Shown here piece by piece: positions 23,883-35,886 of a DNA stretch of 64,000 nucleotides. The notes under the pieces are model-generated. The model saw nothing but the letters and a program-made list of their open reading frames with translations. It was not told where the DNA came from and made no database searches. The stretch lies in assembly GCA_016584495.1 (NCBI GenBank), contig WAID01000001.1, forward strand, positions 2,604,001 through 2,668,000, in the 5' to 3' direction. The DNA is from Celoporthe dispersa. Its lineage: Eukaryota; Ascomycota; Sordariomycetes; Diaporthales; Cryphonectriaceae. Every line of letters starts with the position of its first letter. Position 1 is the stretch's first letter. The translations under genes were made by a program, and so were the position numbers.

Positions 23883-26800
23883 GAGGGACATGGCTATTGC
23901 CGCGGACTCTCAACAGCACAAACCAGGAGGGGTGGGGGATCCCATGGGTAGATGATGGGTGGTTGGGAAAGGCCTGTTATGGCCTGTGTACCGCTGTATC
24001 TTATCCTAGATTAGGCGTCGCACGAGCAGAGGTAGCAAGTGGTGTGGTTCTGGAGGTTGGGAAGGGCTCGACCGCGTCAAGCGTTTGTGTGCTGTACATG
24101 AGACATTCTTTTTGCGGGCGGACTTAATGTGTAATGACTGAGACACGATGTTGTACACGCCGTCATAGACCCACCCCTATAGGTAGACTCGAACTGATCT
24201 TGTCAGCACTCGTCATGTGGGTTGCCGATCCGTCAAGCCTATCAAGACAGTTGCAAAGTTGATATACTTGAATACTTCCCGTTTCCTATGGCCCTGACCA
24301 GTCCCGCTGCGGCAGGATCCGATCTGATCTATTTCTCCGGCCAAAGAGCAACCAGGCAGTCGGGCAACGGCAACATAGCACGGCCTAATTGTGACTCCGG
24401 ACTGGCCCATGCCGGGTCTGGCGTGTCAGCAGCATGGAGTCCGGGCCAGATCCACAGCAGCTGCGCTCTCGTTACACTGTCTCCTCTGCAGTCACCCGGC
24501 AGGAGAGGATGTGAAGGTGATGTGCAGAAGCATGCTTATGCTGTAGGGTCTCTAGTGACTCCTGCTTGGGATGGCTGGTGGAGGGAATGGTGTGTAGCTG
24601 TCAAGACTATGCTTCTTCCGAGGCTGGGGATATCTGGTTCCCTTGTCCCGGAGCAAGCATGGACATCTGGCAGCGGGGGCGTTGCGGGATGTTACGGAAG
24701 CATCTGTTGCAGGATGTTGCTGGTGGCGCGACTACTGGGTGCCTCCGCCATTTCTGGCCCCATCACCAGATCCGTGCAGGCTGGTCACTCGCGATACAAC
24801 AAGTCCCACCCCTCCTTCCAGCCTCGTCGCCCGCTTCTTTACCTGCATTGTTGAAGGGCCTGAAAGAAGACTTCTCCGTGGTCCTTTGTAATTTCAATTG
24901 GTTTTTTTCTTCTTCTTCTTTGGTGTTTCTAGGGCATGCCCAGAAACAAAAGTCTCCGTGTATCGGTGAGATATTCGCATTTGGCGACGTAAAATCGGCC
25001 AAATATTACACAATCGACAAAAGATCCGGTTTGGAGCGCCGGGTTTAGGATCCGGGTGTGTTGCAACCTGCAGGACCGCGGGATGGGGCCTGGGCACAGC
25101 CTGCAGAGCCCGCACCTCCAACAGCCCAGGTGTGGATCCACAGCAGCTCCAAGAGAAGACAAGCGCACTCACCGGAGGGGTGAGCCTCGATAAGGAGATA
25201 GATAAGATAACCGAGACGGTCAGTTTCAGGAATTTTTTTTTCTCTTTACTGCCGCGGCCCTTGATAGGACCGGAGGAAGCCTGCATGAAATTGGCACTCA
25301 GAAAGAGAGGCGAAAGAAAAAAAAAAGGGGGGGGGAGGGGAGGGGAACAAGATCAGATGAACCCTTCTCTCAAAGGTTGTTGCATAAAGGAGTAACACAG
25401 ACAATATGAAGGGGACGGGCGAGGAGATATTGTTCCCTCCCAGAGTGTGGACAAGGAGGAGGCAGAAGAAGGGAACACCCCCCAAAAAAACACAAAAAAG
25501 CCCGGCCCCCCAAAAAAAAGTTTGGCATGCAGGAAGCTCAAGCCGCCCGGTGACACGTACTTGCTGTGACCGTCAGGCCACTTTCTGCTGTGCTGTCATG
25601 GCCCTTTCTGGCTAGACGGCCGAAGATGGCGTTCCCAGTGACAGCGCGGTCTCGCTGTTGGTTCTTGTCCTGCTGCAAGTTTTAGACGAGACGCGCCAGG
25701 CCTTCATCGCGACGAGTTGTAGGAGTTTTTTCAGTTAGCTGCGATGCAGGAAAGAGGACCGCCAGACTACCGGGTCGTAAGGGCAGGGGGGTACCTGCGG
25801 CGTGGACGCGCGAATCATTGGACAGATCTAGCGGTGAAATTGCAGCAGGTGGGGTTGCAATATTACCTCATCGAGGCTAGATCGCTGGGGTCCCCCATCC
25901 GTTCTCGAGGGCCCCCACCCGGCCTGCTACACCTGACCAACCACAGGGGCCAGGCGCTGGCATGGCGAGGTACATGGTAGGCCCTGCAGGTGCAGTTGGT
26001 GGGCCGCCCACCCACCTGGGTCCAGTGCTACCAGGCCTGCAGCCACCGGCTCAACCTTTGGGCTGGCAGGGCCCTGGGGAATGGCGTAGCCTTCATTTTA
26101 TCCCACTCTCCAATATCCAAAATCTTCTTTCTTGCGCCTGTGGCCAACAGCGATCAACCCTCGAGTCCGCCCCCCTTATCCCTCCTAAACCGGCACCTTT
26201 TCTTTCTCGCTCTCTACAGTGTTGTCGTTGACGTCCCTCGCCTGGACTTCACGACAGCCATCCTCTCCTGCTGTCTCTGCGTTGAGGCCTCGGTGTTCAC
26301 TTTTTCCCCCCCTGCCTGCCTTCTTCTCTCTGGTGGCGTGCTTATGACGTGAAGCCAACGACTGGAATTCAATTGCCCTTCCTTGTGGCGAGCAACATCC
26401 ATTGTCTCTCCTCGCGTCCTTCTCGACCATCCTCCTCCCTCATCGAGCCTCCACCCAGCTGCACGTTGTCAGCTCAACCGTCCAGACGGTCAGATCTTGT
26501 CCCGGGTGGTCTCCCCAGCTCGAGACATCGTGTACTCCTTGCACAACCAACAAGGACAGGAGTAGTGACTGCGCGGCGCTGACGGGCAGTTGACATCTCA
26601 AGTGGTAAGCAGCTAGTCGACCATCCAAAGGCATCACTGCAGCCTCGCATCTGCAGTCAGCTCGGTGGATTTTGGGGGATCAAGAGCCTTCACGCCAGTC
26701 CCCCCCCTTTGATGTTCTCAAACCCTTATCATGAGCAGGAAGACGACGACCCGGCCTGGTCTCTGCATCCCTCGCGCCATTGTCTTTTTTTTTTCTTTCT

Positions 26801-26988
26801 TTCTTCTCGAGGCACCATGCGCCTCTGACTACTCTAGTTCGAGGCCTCTGCTCACCAGGTACAGCAGGTTGTTACCGACCGTTATCGATTCTCCAGCCGA
26901 ATCTACGAAGCCGATCCTGCAAATGCCTTCGCTGTAGGCCTTCCTGAGCCCTCCCCCGAAAAAAATTCTCACCGCCGATCTCTTCAAC
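23883..26988. other. 3.1-kb intergenic region upstream of HMG-CoA reductase
   Basis: No supportable gene. The first part (24.2-25.1 kb) has open frames on both strands without family similarity. Purine and poly-C/poly-A runs occur at 25.31-25.52 kb. The last 800 bp are pyrimidine-rich and contain several ATGs before the HMGR start, so a long leader with upstream ORFs or leader introns is possible. I could not place such introns with confidence. Confidence 0.4.
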
Positions 26989-29900
26989 ATGATCGCCTCC
27001 TCCATCCTCCCGTCCCGGTTCAGGGGCGAGCAGCCTGCCTCAAAGGCAGAGCCTCCCTCTTGGCTCAACACCAAGATCTCCCCCCTTTCTGCAGGTCGTC
27101 TCCAAGCTGACGGCCTCGCACCCGATCCACACCGTTGTTGTGGTTGCCCTCCTGGCCAGCTCGAGCTACCTCGGGCTGCTCGAGGAGAGGCTGTTCGACG
27201 CCACGAGGACTGTCAGGAAGGCCGACTGGGCGTCTCTGGCCGAGGGCAGCCGTAGCCTCCGTGCCGGTCCCGAGTCGAGCTGGAAATGGCAGACCTGGGA
27301 CCCAGAGGCCGAGGCTGCCAACGACGCCGACCACCTCGCGCTGCTCACCTTCGTCTTCCCCGAGTCCTTCTCCACCGATGCGCCCAGGACTGCCGAGTCC
27401 CTGAAGACGATCCCGATCCCACAAAACCTGTCCATCACGCCCCTCCCGTCGACCTCCAACTCCCTGACCGCCTATTCGCAGGAGATCTCCATGGCCCTTG
27501 CGGTGCCTTACGACCAGGCCCCCGAGTTCCTCGCCGCGGCGCAGGAGCTGCCGAGTGATATCCCCAGCCAGGAGACGAGACACACTGGCGATGGCGAGGA
27601 GAACAAGATGTGGATCATGAAGGCGGCGCGGGTGAACCCCCGGAGCAGCATCGCCCGGTGGGCGCACAACGCCTGGTACGACTTCATCGACCTGCTCAAG
27701 AACGCCGAGACGCTCGACATCATCATCATGGTCCTCGGCTACATGTCGATGCACCTGACCTTCGTCTCCCTCTTCCTGTCCATGCGCCGCCTGGGCTCCA
27801 ACTTCTGGCTCGCCGCGAGCACCCTCTTCTCCTCGGCCTTCGCCTTCATGTTCGGCCTGATCGTCACCACCAAGCTCGGTGTTCCCATCTCCATGGTCCT
27901 GCTCTCCGAGGGCCTCCCGTTCCTGGTCATCACGATCGGCTTCGAGAAGAACATCACCCTCACCCGCGCCGTCCTGACGCACTCTATCGAGCACAAGGCT
28001 GCACAGGCGAAGAAGGGCAAGGACCGCAAGATCGAGAACTCCAACGCCATCCAATCTGCCATCCAGGTCGCCATCCGGGAGAAGGGCTTCGAGATCGTAA
28101 AGGACTACGCCATAGAGATCGTCGTCCTTGTCATCGGGGCTGCCTCCGGCGTCCAGGGGGGACTGCAGCAGTTCTGCTTCCTCGCCGCCTGGATCCTGCT
28201 GTTCGACTGCACCCTGCTCTTCACCTTCTACACCGCCATCCTCTGCATCAAGCTCGAGATCAACCGCATCAAGCGCCACGTCGAGATGCGCCGCGCCCTG
28301 GAGGATGACGGCATCAGCCACCGCGTCGCCGAGAACGTGGCCCAGAACAACGACTGGCCCAGGGCCGACGGCAAAGGCCAGCCTGGCACCTCGCTGTTCG
28401 GCAGGAAGATCAAGAGCACGAGTGTCCCCAAGTTCAAGCTGCTCATGGTCGGCGGGTTCGTCCTCATCAACGCCATCAACCTCTGCACCATCCCCTTCCG
28501 GGAGACCGACTCCCTGTCGAACATCTCATCCTGGGCTGGCGGCCTCGGCGGCCTGGTCGCCAACCCGCCTGTCGATCCCTTCAAGGTCGCCTCCAACGGG
28601 CTGGACAGCATCCTGGCCCAGGCCACTGCCAACAACCAGGAGGTCGTGGTCACCATCCTGACGCCGATCAAGTACGAGCTGGAGTTCCCCTCTGTGCACT
28701 ACGGCAAGGATGCCGAGGAGGCCCCCGAGGAGGTCGAGGACATGGGCTACGGGGTGGGCGGCCGCATGGTCGGAGGTGTCCTCAAGAGCCTGGAGGACCC
28801 GGTGCTGTCCAAGTGGATCATGATCGCCCTGGCCCTGAGCGTCGCCTTCAACGGATACCTGTTCAATGCTGCCCGGTGGGGGATCCGGGATCCCAACATC
28901 CCCACGCGCCCGATCGACGTCAAGGAGCTCGCCCGCGCCCAGAAGTTCAACGATGCCGATGCGACCCCCGTCACGAGCGGCTTCGAGAGGTCCTCGCGGA
29001 CATCGACTGCAGAGGTCATGCCCCCACGCCAGCCCCGACCGACGATGAGTCCGACAACGCGGCCATCCAGCGGAATGTGTCTACTGCGTCTTTCATGTCC
29101 GAGGGCCCTTCCCGCCCCTATGCCGAGCTCGAGAAGCTGCTTGCTGAGAAGCGCATCGCCGAGATGACGGACGAGGAGATCATCGGTCTTGCGCTCAAGG
29201 GAAAGGTCCCGGGGCACAGCCTGGAGAGGACCCTCAAGGACACCACCCGGGCGGTCAAGATCCGCCGGGCCATCATTGCGCGGACGAAGGCGACCACGGA
29301 CATCACCAACTCCCTCGAGCGGTCCAAGCTTCCGTACCAGGGCTACAACTGGGACCTCGTGCTTGGCGCCTGCTGTGAGAACGTCATCGGATACATGCCC
29401 CTCCCTGTCGGCGTTGCCGGGCCGCTCGTGATCGATGGGCAGAGCTTCTTCATCCCGATGGCCACGACCGAGGGCGTCCTGGTCGCGAGCGCAAGCCGTG
29501 GCTGCAAGGCCATCAACGCTGGCGGCGGCGCCGTCACGGTCCTGACCGGGGACGGCATGACCCGTGGACCCTGCGTGACCTTTGAGACCCTGGAGCGCAC
29601 CGGCGCCGCCAAGCTGTGGCTTGACTCCGAGGCCGGCCAGAACATCATGAAGGACGCCTACAACTCGACCAGCCGCTTCGCGCGGCTCCAGTCGATGACT
29701 TCTACCATCGCCGGCACAAACCTGTACATACGCTTCAAGAGCCGGACGGGCGACGCCATGGGCATGAACATGATCTCCAAGGGCGTCGAGCACGCCCTCC
29801 ACGTCATGGCTACGGAGCACAACTTCTCAGACATGCAGATCGTCTCGCTGTCCGGCAACTACTGCATCGACAAGAAGCCCGCCGCCATCAACTGGATCGA

Positions 29901-30593
29901 GGGCCGGGGCAAGAGCGTCGTCGCCGAGGCCATCATCCCTGCTGATATCGTCAGGTCTGTGCTCAAGACGGACGTGGACTCCCTGGTGCAGCTCAACATC
30001 GACAAGAACCTGATCGGCTCCGCGATGGCGGCCAGCGTGGGAGGGTTCAACGCCCACGCTGCCAACCTCGTGGCGGCCATCTTTATCGCAACGGGCCAGG
30101 ATCCGGCGCAGGTCGTGGAGAGCGCCAACTGCATCACCATCATGAAGAAGTAAGTTGCTCTTTTCTCGCAGCAGCTCCCCCCACCCCCCACCCCCCGAGG
30201 ACTCAGGTCCAGGCTAACACAGGAACCCCCCTTTCCAGTCTCCGCGGCTCCCTCCAGATCTCCGTGTCGATGCCCTCCATCGAGGTCGGTACGCTCGGCG
30301 GCGGCACCATCCTGGAGCCCCAGTCTGCCATGCTCGACATGCTTGGCGTGCGGGGCGCCCACCCCATCACGCCTGGCAAGAACGCCCAGCAGCTCGCCCG
30401 CGTGGTGGCTGCGACAGTGCTGGCCGGCGAGCTGTCGCTCTGCAGTGCGCTTGCTGCGGGCCATCTGGTCCAGGCACACATGGCGCACAACCGATCCGCC
30501 CCGCCCACGCGGTCGAGCACGCCAGCACCTCCGCCAGGGCTGATGATGACGAGCATGACGAGTCAGGCTGCCGTGGACAGGGCGAAGAGGTAG
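26989..30593 (+). CDS. HMG1: HMG-CoA reductase, ER membrane form, with two frameshifts
   Basis: Exons 26989-30149 and 30239-30593; about 1171 aa after correction. It reduces HMG-CoA to mevalonate with two NADPH, the committed step of the sterol and isoprenoid pathway, in the endoplasmic reticulum. The N-terminus starts MIASSILPSRFRGE, as in other ascomycete enzymes, with a first helix near residues 45-63. A sterol-sensing-type helical block lies at about 237-435 (DIIIMVLGYMSMHLTFVSLF onward). A linker and the catalytic domain follow at about 740-1150. Active-site motifs are intact: ENVIGYMPLPVGVAGPL (Glu), DAMGMNM (Asp and NADPH), GTLGGGT (NADPH) and the His in QAHMAHN. The frame breaks at an extra T in 27086-27088 and at a missing C in 29021-29025. 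Both are homopolymers with continuous similarity on each side. The enzyme is essential unless a paralog exists elsewhere, so sequencing error is the likelier cause. Confidence 0.93.
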
Positions 30594-32206
30594 TCGTCGG
30601 AGCCCCCGCAAAGCGATTGACCGACCCGAGGTATTCTGTGGTTGAGATTGAAGGGGAGAAGGATGTACTCCAAAAATAAAGCATGGACGCGCAAGCGTCT
30701 CCTGGAAGTCATGATCTGGACATTGCGGCCTTGGGACTACAGTGTGAGTGTGTGTGAGAGAGAGGAAAGGTGATGGACACGACACCTGAAGGCTTTGTTA
30801 TAGGGTATACCTTTATACAAACCGCGCTGTAGTTTAGAGAAAAAGGGAGAGCTCATTGCCCCTGGAAGTCCCTCCCCCCCCCCTAATGCCTTTTACCGTG
30901 TACATATCAAGCCTAGACAAATCGAGATACTATATATACGTATATATATATACACACATATTTCTCTTGCCTTAAGGCGCGACAGTGTGCATCCGATCCT
31001 CTCATTCTCCGATTCAGGCAATGAAGGACAAGTTGAACGGGCGCTGCAGCGTCGGATGATGGGATTCGCCGCCAGTCTGCATCATAAGCCTAATTTGCGA
31101 CGTGACATGTCGTTGATCTCTCTGAGGCCAGAAAAGCGGCTTTAACCACCACCCGAGTCTGCCGAGGTCATCTAGGCAAGAAGTAGTTCTCCCGGCGGAC
31201 GTAGATTCCCACCCAAGCAGGGAGGTGGGTGCGCCGGCTGCGATCAAGTCCCGTTAAGCAGTACTGAATTAAGCTCATTCCATCATCCACGCCGGGACAT
31301 CTATCAATCGGTTCATGCAAGGTCGATCAGTACGCTACGCTCCTTGGGGGGTGGTGTGGGTGTGGGTCTCGTTCTGCACCTCCGACATCAGATGAGGCTA
31401 TTCCGAAACGTGGAAAAACCGGGGGGAAGGGGAATACGAAACATGTACTTTGCTGCGCACGCACATCCGCGCGGGTGAGAAAAGTCAATGCTGAGAGGGT
31501 GAGAGAGAGAGGGAGAGAAGAAGAAAAGAAAGAAAGGAAGAAGAAAAAAACGACGAGAAAGATCTGTGACTTGTTCTGGTTTCCACTTTCTGTCCGTCCT
31601 TCTCTCGTCCGCGCCTCTCTGGAGATGGTCCCGTCTGCGATTGTTTTCTCTCCCTTGTTTTTCCTTCTCTTCTCCTTCAGATGAGTATGATGCCCAGGGG
31701 GCTATTTTGACCTGTAAACTTTGTCAGCGTACTCTTCCTTTTTTCTTTTTTTTTTTGTCCGCCCTCCCCCTTTGACTCGGCTGGACCTGGAATTTGAGAA
31801 GACCGGCTCTTCTTCTCCGTTGCGCGCGAAGGACGCCTTGAGGCCTTGACCTTGGTTTTTCTCTTCTTTTTTCTTTCTTCTTTTCTCTTTCTTTCCCTAC
31901 GACCCTCGTCGTCGCCGCCATCGCCGCCGTGTGCTCCGCTCTCCTTTTTTCTTCTTTTTTTTTTTTCTATCTCGAGGTGCCGGGGGCGCGTTCCGTCCGT
32001 CATCTCGTCCGCTCTGCAGTCGGACGACCAGCCCTGATGATTTGAGAGAAAGGAGAAGAAGAAAAAAAGAAACATACACGTACACTCTTTCATGTAGCTC
32101 ACATCCCTTTTTACCCATGTTATTATAATCCGGTTTCCCAATTTTTTTCTTAATTTTCTTCTGGGGGTTTCTTTCCGCCGCCCAAGTCCTCGACCTGGAT
32201 CTCGAA
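30594..32206. other. Intergenic region with AT repeats and poly-pyrimidine leader
   Basis: About 1.6 kb. Alternating TA/CA repeats lie at about 30932-30961, after the HMGR stop. A purine-rich run (31497-31560) and then long T/C-rich tracts (31650-32160) lead up to the cupredoxin gene, typical of a fungal promoter and leader. No supportable gene. Confidence 0.4.
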
Positions 32207-33367
32207 ATGAGGCGGGCCCTCTTCCTGCTCTGGTCCGCCTTGACGGCGGGCGTGGAGAGCACTTTTCAGGGTGAGTTCAAAGTATTTTACATACCTCATC
32301 CCTTCATCTGACACAGGCCTCTCCCCCCAGTGACGACCGACACCTCACCCGACACCAGCTCCGACACCAGCTCCCGCCTCATCCCCGTCCTCGTCGGCGG
32401 CTCCTCGCTGGCCTTCACCCCCAACTCCGTGACCGCCCGCCCGGGCGACGTCGTCCAGTTCCAGTTCGCCGCCCACAACCACTCCGTCACCCAGTCCCTC
32501 GAGGCCTCCCCCTGCCAGCCCGTCGACGCCGCCAACGACGGCGCCGTGAATGGCGTGCACAGCGGGTTCATCGTGTTCGACGAGACGGCGGGCGCCGACG
32601 CCGCCATGGTCGGGACCTTTGACGTCCCCGTCAAGGACACGAACCCCATGTTCTTGTACTGTGCGCAGGCGACGCACTGTCAGAGCGGCATGGTCATGGT
32701 GATTAACGGGTGAGTTGGGTCCCTCTTCCCCGGCCCTCCTGTCCGCGCCGTCGTCGGAGCTCCTCTCCTCCCCTCCCCCTCCCCCCCGGTCTCTTCCTCC
32801 TGCCCGCCGCCGGGATACGGCTCCCACCGAGGCCGGCAGCAGGGCGGTCCAGGAACCAACCTCTCTCTCCTCAGCTGATTGCTCACACCGTGTCCTCCCG
32901 TCCACAGGAACTCCGACGCCCTGGTCCAGTACGCCAACGCCGCCTCCACGGCCCAGTCCAACACCCCCGCCAAGCTCGTCTCGGGCGGCGTAGTCGCCGC
33001 CATCCCCATCGCCGACTCGGTCCTGGCCAACTCCTCCTCGTCCTCCACCACCGTCACCGTCACCGCGGGCGGCGGCGGCGGCATAGCAACCGCAACCGTC
33101 ACAGCAGCCAACAGCGTCATAGGCGGCGGCACGGCCACGGCCTTTGCGACGGTGGTCGTGGGACCGTCTGGGGTCAGCGCCAGCAACGCGACGGCGGCGA
33201 GGGTCACGGGAGGTCTCCGGTCGAACGGGACGGGTGCGGCTGCTGCGAAGGCGTCGCCGCAGGTTGTCACGGCGGGCGCGGTGGCGGGGCGGCGGGTCGG
33301 AGGGGATGTGCTTGCTGCTGCCGGAGCAGTGATGCTTGGGACGATGTTGTTGACCGTGAGGCGGTAG
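32207..33367 (+). CDS. GPI-anchored extracellular cupredoxin
   Basis: Three exons, 32207-32270, 32331-32709 and 32908-33367, giving 300 aa. A signal peptide spans about residues 1-18. Residues about 38-148 form a plastocyanin-like domain: TPNSVTARPGDVVQFQF, then NHSVTQS with the first copper His, SPCQP, and the copper loop YCAQATHCQSGMVMVING with Cys, His and Met. This is the layout of the fungal serine-rich extracellular cupredoxins. The C-terminal half is Ala/Gly/Ser/Thr-rich and ends in a hydrophobic stretch plus Arg-Arg, fitting a GPI signal or membrane anchor. The likely location is the cell surface. Roles in copper handling or redox chemistry are inferred from the fold; none is proven for this subgroup. 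Two introns split the signal peptide from the domain and the domain from the stalk. Confidence 0.87.
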
Positions 33368-34013
33368 GGGGACAAGGAGGGAAGCGGGAAAACAAGAAAA
33401 AGAAAAAAGGTCTTGCGCGGAGACGAGGAGGTCCAGGTCGGCCTGCTGTGGTGATGTTCTGGGCTGGCTGGCCGCAACCTCTGCTTTTGTACTATACTAT
33501 CGCCACGATAATAAAGAAATACCCACCAAATAATTAGTACATTAATCTGGCTAGCATAGCAATCTGCCATACAAAAGCTACACTGTGTATAATAAGCATT
33601 GTTTGTCGTCGTTCCCGGTGAGATTTATGAGGCGTAGTGATGAGGAGCTGAGGCTCTGCATAATAGCATCGCTGATACATACATACATACAGAATGTCCC
33701 ATTGATAAAAATATGCTTCCCTTGCTTGCTCTGGAAAAATGCAGAGTTAAAACAGAAAGAAAAGAAGAAAAAAAAGCATATATGCCACGTAAAGCCGCAA
33801 ACAATGCCTTCACGGGCGAGAATTGTGCCTAGGGCACGTAATGATGCGCCAAATACCATCTTCATTTTCTGGAACCAGAATTAGGGTATGATCATATCGT
33901 CACGTCGTATGTTGCCCTCCCTCATCGTCCATCCTTGTCCTAATCTCGCCTGGAAGCCTTGTTCTTTTCTGACATCTCCCCCTCCCCCTCCCCCCAGGTC
34001 GACCTCGGCAGGC
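33368..34013. other. Intergenic region between convergent genes
   Basis: 646 bp between two converging stop codons. It contains an (ATAC)n run near 33676-33691 and AT-rich 3'-end-like sequence. No gene is evident. Confidence 0.4.
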
Positions 34014-35886
34014 TCAGCCGACGCGGATGACACCTGCGGCGATCAGCTTCTGGATCTTGGAGCGCACACCGGCGTTCTTCATGTGCTCACGGAGGGCACC
34101 GGGGTCGGATTGGGCCTGCTGCAGGATGGACTGCATGACGGGATCCTGCATGATGCTCATGATCTGTTCACACACACACACACACATGTCAGTCAATGTC
34201 TTTCCTCTACAACCACCTTGGGCAGCGGTTGTTACTCACGTCGGGGTCCTGCATGATCCTCTCCCTTGTCTGTGCCTCGGTCTCGTTCTCGCGCTTCTCG
34301 TACATCTTGCCAAGCGCCTTCTGGGACTGCTGCTCGATCTCCTTGGCATTCGCCCCGCCGTGGTGCTCGTTGTCGACCTGCGCAGCCTCGTCACATGCGT
34401 CCAGGCAGTCCGAGTACCTCTTCATCATGAAGAGGCACTGGGCCTTGCGGATGTACGCGCGGATGAAGGCCTTGTCCTTCTTGATGGCGGTGTTGCACTC
34501 GTCCAGGGCGCTGGGCAGCTCGCCGAGCTTGATCAGCGCGGCCGCCTTGTTGGAGTAGCTGCGGGGGTCCTCAGGCGCGCGCTTGGCCATGTCCTCGTAC
34601 GCCTTGTACGCCTCGGTCCAGTCGCCCTTCTTGAAGTAGTCATTGCCCTTGAGGCGGGCCTCCTCGGCCTTCTCCGGGTCGACCAGGGCCGCCTTGGCCT
34701 CCTCGAGCCTCCTCTTCTCGGCGGCGCGGAGCTTGTTCAGGGTGTCGGGCGTGCGGTGCTCGCGCAGGGACATGTTGTAGTACTCGGTGGCCTTCTCCAG
34801 GTCGCCCTTCTTCTCGTAGGCAGTACCGATGCGGGCGTACGCCTTGGCGATCAGCTTGAAGTCGGCGTAGATCTCGCGGCCCTCCTCGACGGCCTTGGTG
34901 CAGGCCTTGATGCACTCATCGTAGTCTCCCTTCTCGAAGCAGGCCGCGCCCAGGTTGGTCAGGTAGGTGATGTCCTTGTGCATCTCCCAGGCCTTTGTGT
35001 AGTGCCCGATGGCGGCGTCGAAGTTGCGCTTCTTGTACTCGGCCGTGCCGAGAGCCTTCTCCTTGTCGGCCTCCTCCTTGGCCTTCCTCTTGGTGATCGA
35101 CTCGTCGTCCTCCTCCATGGGCTCTGGCTCGGGCTCAGGCTCTGGGGCCTTCTTGGCAGGCTCCGGCACAGGCTTCTGCTCAGCCTCCTGAGGGGCAGCA
35201 GCGCCGGCCGGGTCCGCCTCGCCAGGCATGCCCATCTGCATATCAACACCCATCAGGACGCCCAGGACCTGCAGGAACCTCTGGTCGCCCATCATCTCCT
35301 GGAAGTCCAGAGACTTGGGGTCCCGCTGGATCTGTTGGATCTTCTGCATGAACGAGGCGTCGGAGAGGAGGGAGCTGGTCTTGGGGTTCGAGGCGAGCTT
35401 GGTGATGAGGTTGGGATCGTTGAACATCTGGCCCAGGCCGCCCAGGGGGTCACCCATGGGCTCTGGCGGCTGATGCAGGGCCCTCTCGATGTTGACAATG
35501 TCGTTCTTGACCGCGGCGTTGGAGGGGTCCAGCTCGGACGCCTTCTTGTAGGCCTCGAGCGCGCCCGGGAGATCGCGCTTCCCGTGGAGGGCGGCACCCT
35601 TGCGGCTCCAGCCCTTGGGCCAGTCTGGCTTGAGCTCTGTGGTCTTGTCGGCATCTTGCAGGGCACTGTCGTAGTCCCTCTTGGAGGCATAAGCAGCAGA
35701 GCGGTTGCTGTAGAGGATGTGGTTGTCGGGTGTCAAGGCGATGGCCTGGGTAAATTTGTCCCTGTCAGGAGAAGGGTTAGAGCCATGAGCCTCGAGCCAG
35801 GTCTCCTCTACTTACACAGCCTCGTCAAAGTTCTTTGCGGCAATGGCCTTGTTGCCCAGAGCCTTCAGCTCATCAGCAGTCGACAT
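34014..35886 (-). CDS. STI1: Hsp70/Hsp90-organising co-chaperone STI1 (HOP)
   Basis: Three exons read on the minus strand: 35886-35816, 35761-34240 and 34163-34014, giving 580 aa, the usual STI1 length. The protein bridges Hsp70 and Hsp90 in the cytosol and passes client proteins between them. TPR1 occupies about residues 1-110 (ELKALGNKAIAAKNFDEAV, then YSNRSAAYASKRDYDSALQDA). A DP1 domain follows at about 130-195, then an acidic Pro/Glu linker. TPR2A lies at about 255-370, TPR2B at about 388-500 (EEARLKGNDYFKKGDW) and DP2 at about 525-580. The carboxylate-clamp Lys/Asn/Arg positions appear in TPR1 and TPR2. The first intron follows codon 24. The second lies inside DP2 and has a CA microsatellite (about 34169-34186 on the plus strand) right beside its acceptor. 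No frame breaks. Confidence 0.96.
34169..34186. repeat. (CA)n microsatellite in STI1 intron 2
   Basis: About nine CA units lying directly against the 3' splice site of the second STI1 intron. On the transcribed strand this reads as a GU-rich tract just upstream of the acceptor. Confidence 0.85.

Noticed and set aside
24222..24854. 210-codon plus-strand frame in the HMGR upstream region
   Set aside because: It has no family similarity, and comparable frames exist on the same and opposite strand.
27065..28321. 418-codon minus-strand open frame opposite HMG-CoA reductase
   Set aside because: It is low-complexity Glu/Gly/Asp-rich sequence produced by codon bias of the HMGR exon. No family similarity.
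28747..29820. 357-codon minus-strand open frame opposite the HMGR catalytic domain
   Set aside because: It is antisense shadow. The plus strand carries all HMGR active-site motifs here.
32680..33570. 296-codon minus-strand frame opposite the cupredoxin gene
   Set aside because: It is an antisense shadow of the Ala/Gly/Ser-rich tail, with no motifs.
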